Shown: in pieces, positions 45,703-54,088 of the stretch | How positions within the stretch are numbered: position 1 is the first letter of the stretch | Layout of the letters: the number at the start of each line of letters is the position of its first letter | Assembly (NCBI GenBank): GCA_001897605.1 | Contig: MKTL01000006.1 | Span: forward strand, 672,724 to 736,723 | Direction of reading: 5' to 3' | DNA length: 64,000 nt | Origin: Clostridiales bacterium 38-18 | GTDB taxonomy: Bacteria > Bacillota > Clostridia > Peptostreptococcales > Acidaminobacteraceae | The notes under the pieces: model-generated | Databases searched by the model: none | What the model was told of the DNA's origin: nothing | What the model saw: the letters and a program-made list of their open reading frames with translations, nothing else | Position numbers and translations under genes: made by a program

Positions 45703-46449
45703 TTATTTTTTTAGTTCCCAAAATAGGAATATCGGTATTTTCTGCATCCAAGCAATTTCTACCGATAATGCTGCTTGTTCATCAGTTGGTACTGGCTCAC
45801 TAAGATCCGTTATTGTTAACCCACATTTTATAAATGTTTTTATATAATCTTCCATCGTTCTGTGACGCCAAATCACTTTTATGCTACCGGATGACAATGG
45901 CGCTTCCCATTCAGTTGGATGATAATAATTTGAAACAACCACCTTCTTCTCTATCCCCTTATCTTGGCGACCAATACCTCCGCTAGAGTGAAAACAAGGG
46001 TGGCACACACTAGCAAATACTTTTCCTTGTGGCTTTAATACTCTAGCAATTTCTCTAATGGTGCCTTCAAAATCTTCACAATCCATCAACATCATGGAAG
46101 CAAGAACGATATCAAAAGTTTCGTCAGCAATCTCATATAAATCAGAACTGTTTCGAATAAGATATGTAATCTGTAATTTTTCTTCATCAGATCTAGATTC
46201 ACAATATTTAATAGCGATATGAGCACAATCGACTGCCGTTACTATTGCACCTTTTCTTGCCAATTCTCTAGAGTATCCGCCTTCGCCACAGCCTAAATCC
46301 AATATCCTTTTACCAGAGACATCCCCTAGCTGCTGAAAGGTGAATGGCATGATAAAATGTAATCTATGTGGATTGATTTGTGCCATTTTAATCCACTCAT
46401 TGCTCATCTCAATGTTGCCCCAAGATTCAGTTGAACTATCCTTTTTCAC
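45703..46449 (-). CDS. class I SAM-dependent methyltransferase
   Basis: A 248-residue enzyme. Motif I ILDLGCGEGGYSRELARKGA, VTAVDCAHIAIKYCESRSDE, FDIVLASMMLMDCEDFEGTI and VLKPQGKVFASVCHPCFH are all clear. The N-terminus SWGNIEMSNEWIKMAQINPH is that of small-molecule methyltransferases. The substrate is unknown. Confidence 0.88.
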   Translation of the reverse strand: MKKDSSTESWGNIEMSNEWIKMAQINPHRLHFIMPFTFQQLGDVSGKRILDLGCGEGGYSRELARKGAIVTAVDCAHIAIKYCESRSDEEKLQITYLIRNSSDLYEIADETFDIVLASMMLMDCEDFEGTIREIARVLKPQGKVFASVCHPCFHSSGGIGRQDKGIEKKVVVSNYYHPTEWEAPLSSGSIKVIWRHRTMEDYIKTFIKCGLTITDLSEPVPTDEQAALSVEIAWMQKIPIFLFWELKK

Positions 46450-46491
46450 GAGATGCCTCCCAAGTATTATAATAATATTCGATCCTACAAC

Positions 46492-46644
46492 CTAGTTTTT
46501 CTTACTATTCATACTATTTTCTAGATTCTCAAGTCTACTCTCTATTCTTTTAAGTAATCCTACTACTGAAAACATAAACCAAGTAACTACAATAAAAAGA
46601 CCTAAAAAAATGAAAATACTAATAAAATCTTCAAATGCGATCAT
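46492..46644 (-). CDS. small single-helix membrane protein, 50 aa
   Basis: ATG at 46642-46644 follows AGGAGGAAAAATT. One helix (about 8-30), then LKRIESRLENLENSMNSKKN, an amphipathic helix like that of 33675-33851. It is the content of the 358-nt gap between 46449 and 46807. Confidence 0.6.
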   Translation of the reverse strand: MIAFEDFISIFIFLGLFIVVTWFMFSVVGLLKRIESRLENLENSMNSKKN

Positions 46645-46806
46645 AATTTTTCCTCCTACTTAACATTCTAACTAAATTTTCTTATTATCTTAATGCCAGC
46701 TCACTTTCATTATTTACTTAAACCAGTTAGTTTTCTGAGTTTCATAAATCATTCTTGCCATCATCTTAGCGCAACTGAAGAAGGTCGTAAACGTGATACG
46801 ATGAAA

Positions 46807-47139
46807 TTACTCACATTTTGTTTCAGTCAATTTACGCTTCACAACTATTGATAGTACTATCTTAATTATGATTCCGGTAATTATAACAAAGATCATTACC
46901 AGTCCGTAGATTATTGAACTTGTATACCAAGGCGCAGATTGGATCTCATACATTAATTTATTTCCTCTATAAATCACAAAATTATAAAGAAAATGACCCA
47001 AGAAAACACCAATTGAAGAACCCATAATAATATTTAGAATTTTATTAAATTTCTTTATCATTTGCTTCACCTTAAATTCTTTTGCATAACCCACTGTCAT
47101 CGCAGCTACTGTTACAAGGACTGTGTTTGAATTAATCAT
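46807..47139 (-). CDS. three-helix membrane protein, 110 aa
   Basis: Three helices (about 4-16, 37-55, 72-100) with basic loops. Function unknown. Confidence 0.45.
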   Translation of the reverse strand: MINSNTVLVTVAAMTVGYAKEFKVKQMIKKFNKILNIIMGSSIGVFLGHFLYNFVIYRGNKLMYEIQSAPWYTSSIIYGLVMIFVIITGIIIKIVLSIVVKRKLTETKCE

Positions 47140-47235
47140 TTTACGTTTTAAAGTTTTTCTATCGGATACCGTTCGATTTCAAACAAAAGTCAAATTTTGA
47201 TCAATATTAATGACATCGACCCGATTCGTATTATT

Positions 47236-47955
47236 TCAAATCAATTTCTTAACTTTTATCTTATTTACTGCGAGCAAAGCTGTCTTTTCAACAAATGAGT
47301 ATAACTCATCTCTTGAAACTGCTATTGGATTACACGGATTTTCATTCGTTACTGGTAAATTTCCCATTACGCCAATCATTCGGACGATACTTCCATGAGG
47401 CAAATAGTCAATATAATCGGGGAATTTTTCTAAGGTTAGGATTTCAGTTAAATACCCGGATGTAGGATTATCATTGAGATATTCTAACTCCATTGAAAAT
47501 ATCTCATGCATTCGATCTCTTGTGGATATTAGACTTTTTACAGAAGTCCAATCCTCTGTAAAGCCTTTAGACAGTTCCCTTAACTTTTCATTCTCTTTAA
47601 TACGGCTCCACACATTTTTAACTCTTTCGTCATCATGCATAAAATAATTATATTCCACGTCTGTGATCAAGTGTGTATAATAACCCAGTAAAAAACTGTA
47701 ATGCTCATGAGATAAAATTTCTTTCTTACGATTTAAAATATATTCTTCATAAAACGCTTCATAATCTGATTTCACACTATCTTCTTTGGTTGTCCAATGC
47801 ATAAGCTCTCTTGATGGCCTAAATATTGTCCAGTCTGTATTCTCTACATTGCAATCTGGAGCTATGTTTCCTACACAAAACCCAAGTCGATCCAAATCAC
47901 TTAGTTCATTCATTACCCGATCTGCTATCATTAGATGTGTAATCCACGTCGCCAT
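47236..47955 (-). CDS. zinc-dependent phospholipase C-like hydrolase
   Basis: A 239-residue protein. MATWITHLMIADRVMNEL, FCVGNIAPDCN, HWTTKEDSVK and YYTHLITDVEYNYFM give the spaced His/Asp pattern of zinc-dependent phospholipase C / S1-P1-nuclease-like hydrolases. It lacks a signal peptide, unlike secreted phospholipases, so it is likely an intracellular member. The start at 47953-47955 is preferred because GAAAGGTGAAAAA precedes it. Confidence 0.65.
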   Translation of the reverse strand: MATWITHLMIADRVMNELSDLDRLGFCVGNIAPDCNVENTDWTIFRPSRELMHWTTKEDSVKSDYEAFYEEYILNRKKEILSHEHYSFLLGYYTHLITDVEYNYFMHDDERVKNVWSRIKENEKLRELSKGFTEDWTSVKSLISTRDRMHEIFSMELEYLNDNPTSGYLTEILTLEKFPDYIDYLPHGSIVRMIGVMGNLPVTNENPCNPIAVSRDELYSFVEKTALLAVNKIKVKKLI

Positions 47956-48044
47956 GTTTTTCACCTTTCTTCATTATAGAATTCTTTTTGTTCCTTACAA
48001 AATCATATTTATAAAACGAGTCTAATCACAATTTGATTACGCCA

Positions 48045-48551
48045 TCAAACATCAAAGTAGATATTACTTAGTTTCCAGTCATTTTCTTGAAAAGTAAACT
48101 CCATGATACAAATAATTATAGAATCCACTGATTCAACAATCACTTCATATCCTGTTATAAAACTCAAATTATCCTCGGATAATTCAAAATACCTTTGTCT
48201 TAAGCTATATTTATTACTCATTTCAGAAAACGAATATAAATTACCATTTTCAAAAGTTATTTTGTCGTTATCTATTAATATGCCCATTGCCATTTCTGTT
48301 ATTAAATAATCAATATCCGATGACATTAAAGCGTCGTAAATCCCTCTTGCTTTTATATCCACAAGATTACGAATTTCATATTCAATGCGGTACTTATTTT
48401 TTAGTTTTTCATACTCATAATTTTGCTCATCAATTTTAATTTTGAGACTTATATTTTCGTCTCTTGTTTCTTTTAACTCATTTGTTTTTATGTATGTAAA
48501 AAATATAAGTATCACCAGCAGAATTATGAGGAATGTGCTATTTCTTTTCAA
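48045..48551 (-). CDS. membrane-anchored protein with coiled coil, 168 aa
   Basis: A membrane helix (about 6-22) followed by a coiled coil (about 25-60, KLKNKYRIEYEI) and a C-terminal alpha/beta domain of about 100 residues. The design (anchor, coiled coil, domain) is like the cassette protein 55245-56129, without clear sequence identity. Function unknown. Confidence 0.55.
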   Translation of the reverse strand: MKRNSTFLIILLVILIFFTYIKTNELKETRDENISLKIKIDEQNYEYEKLKNKYRIEYEIRNLVDIKARGIYDALMSSDIDYLITEMAMGILIDNDKITFENGNLYSFSEMSNKYSLRQRYFELSEDNLSFITGYEVIVESVDSIIICIMEFTFQENDWKLSNIYFDV

Positions 48552-48566
48552 TTAGAATCACCTTCT

Positions 48567-48754
48567 TTATTTATTAATTGCTGTTACAAAACCCACAACT
48601 TTTTTTGTACCGTTATCTACAGCTAACCAAATATACGAGCTCTTTTCGAGTATTTTCAAATGTTTTTCAGGTGAAGGTGGATTTGGCCAACCAACGAAAA
48701 ACCTATTAAATGATCTGACGTAATGCCACTTATGGTGTTAATATATTCAATCAT
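48567..48754 (-). pseudogene. frameshifted and truncated GNAT acetyltransferase
   Basis: MIEYINTISGITSDHLIGF starts in one frame; after a T5 run the match continues in the next frame as FVGWPNPPSPEKHLKILEKS and WLAVDNGTKKVVGFVTAINK, then stops. This is the N-terminal half of a GNAT. One base is missing in the homopolymer and the acetyl-CoA-binding half is absent. Confidence 0.6.
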
Positions 48755-48771
48755 TTATTTGCTCCTTTATA

Positions 48772-49305
48772 TTAATTATTTACTTCATTTTTCTTTGTAA
48801 AATCATTAGCTAATTGAACTAAACTACCATCTACCGGACTCACTATAAAAAACATATCATTTGTTCCATTACTTAAAGCGTAATAGTAAGCTCGATCTGC
48901 AACAAGAAGTCCCTTTGGATTATCACTGACGGGAATCGTGTTAACGCCTTTGTAATTTTCACTAAAATAATACGAACTATCGAAATTATTACTACTTTCA
49001 ATTATTGTTTTACCCTCTTTATATGTATATTCAGGTACGGTTGTGAGTATTGCTACTGGTATAAATATAGTAATTAAAACCATACAAACTATTTTCAACA
49101 TATAATATTTTGATATGTTATTCTTTAGCAGTACCTGATACCAAATAAAGGATTGCAATAAAATAAAAGGTACAAAAACGAACGCTTCATATACGCCTTT
49201 ATAGGCTACATTCAATCTGTAAATGACAATTAATTCAGCAATAGTAACAATAAATATTAATAATGGTATCAATAATCTAAACTTGGTTATCTTATCATTC
49301 TTCAT
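48772..49305 (-). CDS. three-helix membrane protein, 177 aa
   Basis: Helices at about 12-32, 40-60 and 68-90, then about 85 polar residues (VPEYTYKEGKTIIESSNNFD onward) outside. RBS AAGGGAGTTGTA. It is the first gene right of the possible array relics and left of the first decayed attC-like site. Function unknown. Confidence 0.5.
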   Translation of the reverse strand: MKNDKITKFRLLIPLLIFIVTIAELIVIYRLNVAYKGVYEAFVFVPFILLQSFIWYQVLLKNNISKYYMLKIVCMVLITIFIPVAILTTVPEYTYKEGKTIIESSNNFDSSYYFSENYKGVNTIPVSDNPKGLLVADRAYYYALSNGTNDMFFIVSPVDGSLVQLANDFTKKNEVNN

Positions 49306-49361
49306 TACAACTCCCTTCTTTTAATCAAATATCATCGTCGATACTTTTATCGTTAGCATAT

Positions 49362-49409
49362 CGTCTAGCAATAGCGGCTTAATTTACGTGAGCTGTGTAC
49401 TAGATGAAG
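49362..49409 (-). repeat. attC-like site, decayed (leftmost)
   Basis: Left box CGTCTAGC, right half AGCTGTGTACTAGATGAAG. The right half matches the consensus ACTGTGTGTTAGACGAAG at most positions, but the core stem has been lost. It lies 1 nt from the stop of the deaminase gene, as attC sites do. Confidence 0.5.
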
Positions 49410-49410
49410 T

Positions 49411-49923
49411 TTACAATTCTCTTTTATTGTCTAAATGCTCTTTTATTCTTTCCTTTTTCATCCTGAACTTATATCCTGAAAACGTCTGTAAACACTCCTC
49501 TTCCAAAATTGGACCGACTACTTCAATTGGCTTGCCACATTGATGAAGAATTTGCTTCGCAGTAAACTTTTTAATTCCACCAGACTTCTCATTTAATTTT
49601 TCTTGTCTAACACCAAAGACAACCCTCGAAATCTTTGACCAATGAATTGCTCCACTGCACATAGAACATGGCTCTGTGCTTGAGTAAAGAGTATAGCCTT
49701 CTAGGGAGATGATTTTATGTAATCTACAATATTCTGATATCAACCTTTTTTCTGCATGAAATGTAGGATCACAAAACTCTATGCAACCATCATGCGATTC
49801 AAATACTATTTCATTGTCTTTCACAAGTAACGCACCAAAGGGATCTTCTCCTTTGTTTTTTGCTTTTTGTGCTAATGCATTTGCTCTTCTTATATACTTT
49901 TCATCGAAGTATTGTTGAGTCAT
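49411..49923 (-). CDS. nucleoside deaminase (cytidine/guanine deaminase type) cassette
   Basis: A 170-residue zinc deaminase with HAEKRLISEYC (HxE, metal and proton shuttle) and STEPCSMCSGAIHWSK (PCxxC zinc ligands). It is in the guanine-deaminase or tRNA-adenosine-deaminase-like group; which substrate is used is not clear. ATG at 49921-49923 follows AAAGGAGAAAAAT. Flanked by attC-like sites on both sides. Confidence 0.87.
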   Translation of the reverse strand: MTQQYFDEKYIRRANALAQKAKNKGEDPFGALLVKDNEIVFESHDGCIEFCDPTFHAEKRLISEYCRLHKIISLEGYTLYSSTEPCSMCSGAIHWSKISRVVFGVRQEKLNEKSGGIKKFTAKQILHQCGKPIEVVGPILEEECLQTFSGYKFRMKKERIKEHLDNKREL

Positions 49924-49940
49924 ATTTTTCTCCTTTAATT

Positions 49941-49986
49941 CCATATCAGGTTCCTATAGTGTAAGTTACTAGGGCTGTGTGTTTTT
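49941..49986 (-). repeat. attC-like site, decayed
   Basis: CCTATAGTGTAAGTTACTAG, then GGCTGTGTGTT. The loop GTAAGTT and the tail CTGTGTGTT are conserved; outer boxes are degraded. It lies between the deaminase and elbB cassettes, reaching into the elbB stop codon. Confidence 0.6.
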
Positions 49987-50653
49987 AATTTTCATCTTCA
50001 TGTACACTTATTAGATTTTTTACCAAATTATCAATACCATGCATAATCTCATACAAATTTTGTGATCCAATAAATGCAGGTGTAGAAATAACCTTATTTA
50101 TTTTATCAACTAGGCATTCGGATGATTTTGTATTTATGAATTCTATTCTTTTATTTTCAAAGATTTTCATAAATGAATTGTTGCTTGTACTCAAATATAA
50201 ACTGTTAACTTCGTTTAGCAGACTTCTGCCTACAAGTAATGATGCGCCACATATAGCACCTATTGGTTTTTGACTGACATAAAATCGCTTTATTAATTGA
50301 TCGACTTCTTCATCAACACTATATGAATCTTTAGCAATAAAATAATCCGATAAATTTTTAAACACGCCTTGTCCGCCAGGTATAATAAGCGCATCAAATT
50401 CATCATATTTGATTGATTTCAAGGCGAAAATCCGTCCCCTTCCAATCCTTGCAGATTCAATCAAAATATTGCGCGTTTCATCTACATCAACAGTTTCAGA
50501 TAAGTGATTATAAGTGTGATTCTGTACTCTATCTGGTGCAAAACAAGCATAATCAATTTGATATTTATCTAGAGCTAAATATGTAAGTATTACTTCTTCA
50601 ATTTGGCTTCCATCACCTATACCACACCCAGAAAGTAAAATAGCAACTTTCAT
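49985..50653 (-). CDS. elbB: ElbB-like DJ-1/PfpI family protein (cassette)
   Basis: A 222-residue protein with the ElbB opening VAILLSGCGIGDGSQIEEVI and the DJ-1 nucleophile region KPIGAICGASLLVG. ElbB (glyoxalase III-type, historically tied to isoprenoid synthesis) is a class I glutamine-amidotransferase-fold protein with an active-site Cys in the ICG motif. The exact function here is unproven. RBS GGAGGTCGG precedes ATG. Confidence 0.8.
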   Translation of the reverse strand: MKVAILLSGCGIGDGSQIEEVILTYLALDKYQIDYACFAPDRVQNHTYNHLSETVDVDETRNILIESARIGRGRIFALKSIKYDEFDALIIPGGQGVFKNLSDYFIAKDSYSVDEEVDQLIKRFYVSQKPIGAICGASLLVGRSLLNEVNSLYLSTSNNSFMKIFENKRIEFINTKSSECLVDKINKVISTPAFIGSQNLYEIMHGIDNLVKNLISVHEDEN

Positions 50654-50727
50654 CCGACCTCCAATTTACTTTTATCTATTATTCTTTAGATTTGCTCTTA
50701 TCCCTTTTCTCATATTAGCCTCCAAAA

Positions 50728-51051
50728 TTAGAATTCTGTATGCAGCTCAGAGATCTTTAAAATCCACTTTTCAAGAGCCTCTTTACTGAAATATTTGTTT
50801 AAACCAATTTTGAAATATGGAATTCCCTGGTCATATAGCTTATCAGAGTATAATATTATCTCATTCATATCATCAGTAGATAACCCTAAATACTTTGATG
50901 CACCTTCTAAATCTAATAAATACACTTCATTTATTTCGGTTTCATTTACTTGATTCTCTGCTTTTATTGATGTTCCAATAAATATACCACTGAAAATTAT
51001 TGATATTCCTAAAAAAATTATTGCGGCAACTAACCAACTGTTTGTTTTCAT
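50728..51051 (-). CDS. membrane-anchored protein with excisionase-like C-terminus
   Basis: One N-terminal helix (about 7-26), an acidic linker, then GASKYLGLSTDDMNEIILYS and the end FSKEALEKWILKI, typical of HTH_17/excisionase-like helix-turn-helix modules. 107 residues. The pairing of anchor and HTH-like domain is odd. No attC-like site is visible on its 3' side (50653-50728), so this and the previous gene may share an interval. Confidence 0.5.
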   Translation of the reverse strand: MKTNSWLVAAIIFLGISIIFSGIFIGTSIKAENQVNETEINEVYLLDLEGASKYLGLSTDDMNEIILYSDKLYDQGIPYFKIGLNKYFSKEALEKWILKISELHTEF

Positions 51052-51073
51052 AAAACCTCCACATCTGTAAAAT

Positions 51074-51199
51074 TTACTTTGATCTCTTCATTGATTGAAT
51101 ATATAATATATTTCCTTTACTATCTAATCGATTTAACTCGTAGCCATATGCGAAACCAATTATCTGTTTGTCCTGTATGCATGCAAAAATCCAATTCAT
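51074..51199 (-). pseudogene. GNAT fragment (aminoglycoside-acetyltransferase-like)
   Basis: The frame MNWIFACIQDKQIIGFAYGY ELNRLDSKGNILYI matches the middle of AAC(3)-type GNATs (FAYGY-x-L), then diverges and stops (QSMKRSK). The acetyl-CoA loop is absent. A weak upstream extension overlaps the end of the next gene. Confidence 0.45.
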
Positions 51200-51222
51200 C
51201 GGGTTAAGTAGCAATTTTCGTA

Positions 51223-51702
51223 TCACAAAACCAATTTGTAACTTGAACCTTTTTCATTTTCCGTTTCAACCTCAAAGCCTAAACCCTTAAATAAATTTTG
51301 TGACTTCTTATTATAATGATAGATTTCCTTAACCCTAAGTTCTTCTATTCCAATATTTCTAGCTATTTCAATAAATTTCATTATTATTGATCTTCCAATA
51401 CCTTTACCTCTATATCGCTCCTCACCAATTACTATTGGTAAACTCGATTTCGAAAATGTTGCATCACCGACTGCTAACCAATCTGATTCTAATACTTCAA
51501 TAAAATACAGATGTCCAACTTTTTCTAAATATCCATACATTCTTTTGATATCATCAAATCCATAACTTTGGGCTGAAATTCCTTCAGACATTAGCAATAC
51601 CTCTTTATCGCTATACCAAGACAAAGCATTTATCCATTCTGATTTTTGGGGTTTTCTCAACCTTAATTTATCGTTTACTAAAATTATCTTTTCAAAGTCC
51701 AT
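51223..51702 (-). CDS. GNAT family N-acetyltransferase (cassette)
   Basis: A 159-residue acetyltransferase: LRLRKPQKSEWINALSWYSD at the N-terminus, acetyl-CoA loop GEERYRGKGIGRSIIMKFIE and NKKSQNLFKGLGFEVETENE. The substrate is unknown. GGAGGTGGAAA precedes ATG. Confidence 0.88.
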   Translation of the reverse strand: MDFEKIILVNDKLRLRKPQKSEWINALSWYSDKEVLLMSEGISAQSYGFDDIKRMYGYLEKVGHLYFIEVLESDWLAVGDATFSKSSLPIVIGEERYRGKGIGRSIIMKFIEIARNIGIEELRVKEIYHYNKKSQNLFKGLGFEVETENEKGSSYKLVL

Positions 51703-51721
51703 TTTCCACCTCCTTATGATA

Positions 51722-51781
51722 TGTCTTAACGTTCTTGCACTCCTCTCAGCTTAAGTTTCGAGTACAATATGATATATGAAT
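51722..51781 (-). repeat. attC-like site, partly decayed
   Basis: The left half TCTTAACGTTCTTGCACTCC matches the consensus well, and the loop region is AGCTTAAGTTTCGAG. The right box has decayed to GATATATGAATG. It lies 3' of the kinase cassette. Confidence 0.7.
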
Positions 51782-51790
51782 GCCAACTAT

Positions 51791-52315
51791 TTAAATGTAT
51801 TTCTTGTATATTTGCATAATATAATCAATATTTTCATTAATACTTTTAAGACCATCAATTTCTATTATCTGTAATGACACCATCTCTAACCATTTATCAA
51901 CTTTATCAGAAGTACGGTTTTGAACCATACTATAAAACGCTTCTTCTGAATCATACATATCCCCACCCTGTTTAACTCTATCTCCAAATCTTTCAATTGA
52001 TCTTTGCCTAATTCGCTTTAAGCGAACATCCTTTGGAGCTGAAATATATATGCCAAATTTTATTGATTTAATTATTTCTCTTCCTAAATCACCTGCAACT
52101 GCTGATAAGACAAATTTTTCTTTTTTTCTTATATCTGATAGTAATGAATTAATGCACTCTTCTCTTGTACGCGGTACACTATAAGGTACTTTGGAATGCT
52201 CAAAATAATAATCTTCAATATCCATAAACTTGTAATTTAGTTTGAATGCAAGTTCTTTTCCTAAAGTTGTTTTACCGCTTCCATTTAATCCATAAACAAT
52301 AATACCATAAGACAT
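51791..52315 (-). CDS. P-loop kinase (cassette)
   Basis: A 174-residue P-loop protein with Walker A GLNGSGKT (residues 10-17), MDIEDYYFEHSKVPYS as the acceptor or DxD-type segment, and the Arg-rich lid KDVRLKRIRQRSIERFG. It resembles shikimate- or gluconate-type small kinases. The substrate is unknown. Flanked by attC-like sites. Confidence 0.78.
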   Translation of the reverse strand: MSYGIIVYGLNGSGKTTLGKELAFKLNYKFMDIEDYYFEHSKVPYSVPRTREECINSLLSDIRKKEKFVLSAVAGDLGREIIKSIKFGIYISAPKDVRLKRIRQRSIERFGDRVKQGGDMYDSEEAFYSMVQNRTSDKVDKWLEMVSLQIIEIDGLKSINENIDYIMQIYKKYI

Positions 52316-52464
52316 TTAGCTCTCCTAAAAATTAGTGTTTTTATTCTTTTTTCTTTCTATACTATTAATGTTCTTATTCTTTCAATTTATATTGTACTTA
52401 AAATTAACTGCTTCATAGATTAACATTATTCTAATTCGAGCAATTAGTAACTAACATTGGCTTT

Positions 52465-52521
52465 CGTATAACGCTCTTGCAGCTTCGTAGCGTAAATTTC
52501 GTTAACTGCGTTTTAATAAAG
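52465..52521 (-). repeat. attC-like site
   Basis: Left half CGTATAACGCTCTTGCAG, core CTTCGTAGCGTAAATTTCG, right GTTTTAATAAAG. Similar to consensus with several changes in the stem. It lies 9 nt 3' of gene 52530-53051. Confidence 0.65.
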
Positions 52522-52529
52522 TAATTTGA

Positions 52530-53051
52530 TTATAAATAGAAGCGCTTATCTGGTAAGTCCATATTTTTTAGTCTTTCATTTATGATTTGTTCAATAAAAT
52601 CACCAATTTCCTTTATTGTTTTTAGTTCCACATTTCCTTCAGTTGGATCCTCAAAATTAGTAAAGTTGAAATTCAGAGTGCTCCATCTCACCTCATTTTT
52701 TTCATTTTGGTACTCTCCAATTAATTCAGATACACTTATAGGATTTATGTCCACCTTTAATAATCTCGGAAAATCGGAATGTATTTGCATAAAGTTTAAT
52801 TGACTCATCTTTAAATATATTTGATTTTTTTCTTCTATACTCAGCTTAAATTCTAGTTCGAGGATACCTTCCACAGAATCATACTTCAAAATTTCATTAT
52901 ATGTATCTATACTTTCTTTACCATTAACGCCATACTTATATGTGAAATTGAAATCATTCGGATATTTTATTTCTTCATCTTTTTCGTAATTACTCGCTAT
53001 AAGCAAAAATGTAATTAGTACAAATATGCCCAATAATATTCGTTTTTTCAT
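52530..53051 (-). CDS. secreted or membrane-anchored hypothetical (cassette), 173 aa
   Basis: An N-terminal signal or anchor helix (about 4-20, no lipobox Cys), then an extracellular alpha/beta domain. RBS AAAGGAGATTTATT. Flanked by attC-like sites, with a long variant on its 5' side. Function unknown. Confidence 0.6.
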   Translation of the reverse strand: MKKRILLGIFVLITFLLIASNYEKDEEIKYPNDFNFTYKYGVNGKESIDTYNEILKYDSVEGILELEFKLSIEEKNQIYLKMSQLNFMQIHSDFPRLLKVDINPISVSELIGEYQNEKNEVRWSTLNFNFTNFEDPTEGNVELKTIKEIGDFIEQIINERLKNMDLPDKRFYL

Positions 53052-53075
53052 AATAAATCTCCTTTTAATTATTTC

Positions 53076-53234
53076 ATCTAACGATGTACATTCACGACTT
53101 CCTGGCCCCTTAAAGTGGTCCCAATCATTCCACCCCTATGTTAGCAAACGTGGAATCACAGTCCGAAGGGCATAGGCGGCTTGATAAGGTCACTCTCTTC
53201 TCAGAGTGACCCTTGCGTGAATTCGTGGTTAGAT
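53076..53234 (-). repeat. long variant attC site (159 bp)
   Basis: Perfect outer boxes ATCTAAC (53076-53082) and GTTAGAT (53228-53234), inner arms ATTCACG and CGTGAAT, then about 100 nt of loop that holds a second hairpin (GGTCACTCT ... AGAGTGACC) near 53188-53211. Size and form are like the long attC/VCR-type sites, not the 54-bp majority, so this cassette may come from another source. Confidence 0.7.
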
Positions 53235-53277
53235 GAGATAGCACATATCGCCGGTTCATCAAATATTAACAAATAAA

Positions 53278-53511
53278 CTATTCTTTTACAAACCATGGTG
53301 AAATACAATAGTTTAATCCTTCAGCTTCTCCCAAGATTTCTAATTCAAAGTCAGATACTTCTTTCTTCACCTTTTAAAGAACGCCAAAATCATCAATGCT
53401 TCCACCATCATTGTAGTATGCAATTGGAATACAAAGTATTGATCCGTGATCAGTTTTAACTCTAACGTAATCAGTAACAAATAAAGTTATCCAAATCAGA
53501 AATGAACTACT
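53278..53511 (-). pseudogene. cassette gene remnant with internal stop
   Basis: A coding-like frame (TLFVTDYVRVKTDHGSILC ... FGVL) meets TAA at 53374-53376, then continues (VKKEVSDFELEILGEAEGLN) to TAG at 53278. No start codon remains. It occupies the 500-nt interval between the long site and 53573. Family unknown. Confidence 0.5.
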
Positions 53512-53513
53512 TC

Positions 53514-53571
53514 ATTAAGCAGCCTTGTCGTCCACAAAGTGAACGTTGCGAGGACTATGTGTTATCTGAAA
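53514..53571 (-). repeat. attC-like site, left arm decayed
   Basis: The right half GTTGCGAGGACTATGTGTTA matches the consensus; the left half (AAGCAGCCTTGTCGTCC) is degraded. It abuts the stop codon of 53573-54028. Confidence 0.7.
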
Positions 53572-53572
53572 T

Positions 53573-54028
53573 TCAATACAAATTTTCAATTTTGTTCGTA
53601 CTTAGCAAATAATTTTCAACGACCTTGTCAGCCTTTTCTTTTCCGTACCAACCTTCATTTTCTAAAACTTTTGGATACAAACTATATAGTTGATTCAATT
53701 CACTTTTCGTTAAATCAGATAAATCTTTTACCTTCTTATTTTCATTAAGAACACTTATAAGCTTATGATCGCCATCTTCCCTAATAAAAACACCTATCAA
53801 TTTAATGCCTTTTTCATCACCTAATTCATAATCTTCATCAGAAATCAGAATAACATCTAAATGTTTTTGCGGTGGTGTTCCTGTTTCTTTTATCCAACCA
53901 TATGGAAATGGAAAATTTCTCATATACATCAGACTGTCGTATTCAGTTTCACTAAATGTATGACTCTCTGGAATATATTTCACTCTTTTCTTATATGCTT
54001 TTGTTTGCTCTATAATTATTGTATACAT
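53573..54028 (-). CDS. inorganic-pyrophosphatase-like protein (cassette)
   Basis: A 151-residue protein resembling soluble inorganic pyrophosphatase: FPYGWIKETGTPPQKHLDVI then GIKLIGVFIREDGDHKLISV. However, the metal-binding D-x-D-P-x-D box is replaced by PPQKHLD, so pyrophosphatase activity is doubtful. ATG at 54026-54028 follows GGAGGTTA. Confidence 0.65.
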   Translation of the reverse strand: MYTIIIEQTKAYKKRVKYIPESHTFSETEYDSLMYMRNFPFPYGWIKETGTPPQKHLDVILISDEDYELGDEKGIKLIGVFIREDGDHKLISVLNENKKVKDLSDLTKSELNQLYSLYPKVLENEGWYGKEKADKVVENYLLSTNKIENLY

Positions 54029-54088
54029 GTAACCTCCATTTGACATGTTTGAGCAATATTTATGTGATAGATTTCATGAATGAGTTTC

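Noticed and set aside
46759..46806. Possible decayed attC (TCATCTTAGC ... GATACGATGAA)
   Set aside because: Only the outer few bases match and there is no core stem. It is too weak to count among the sites.
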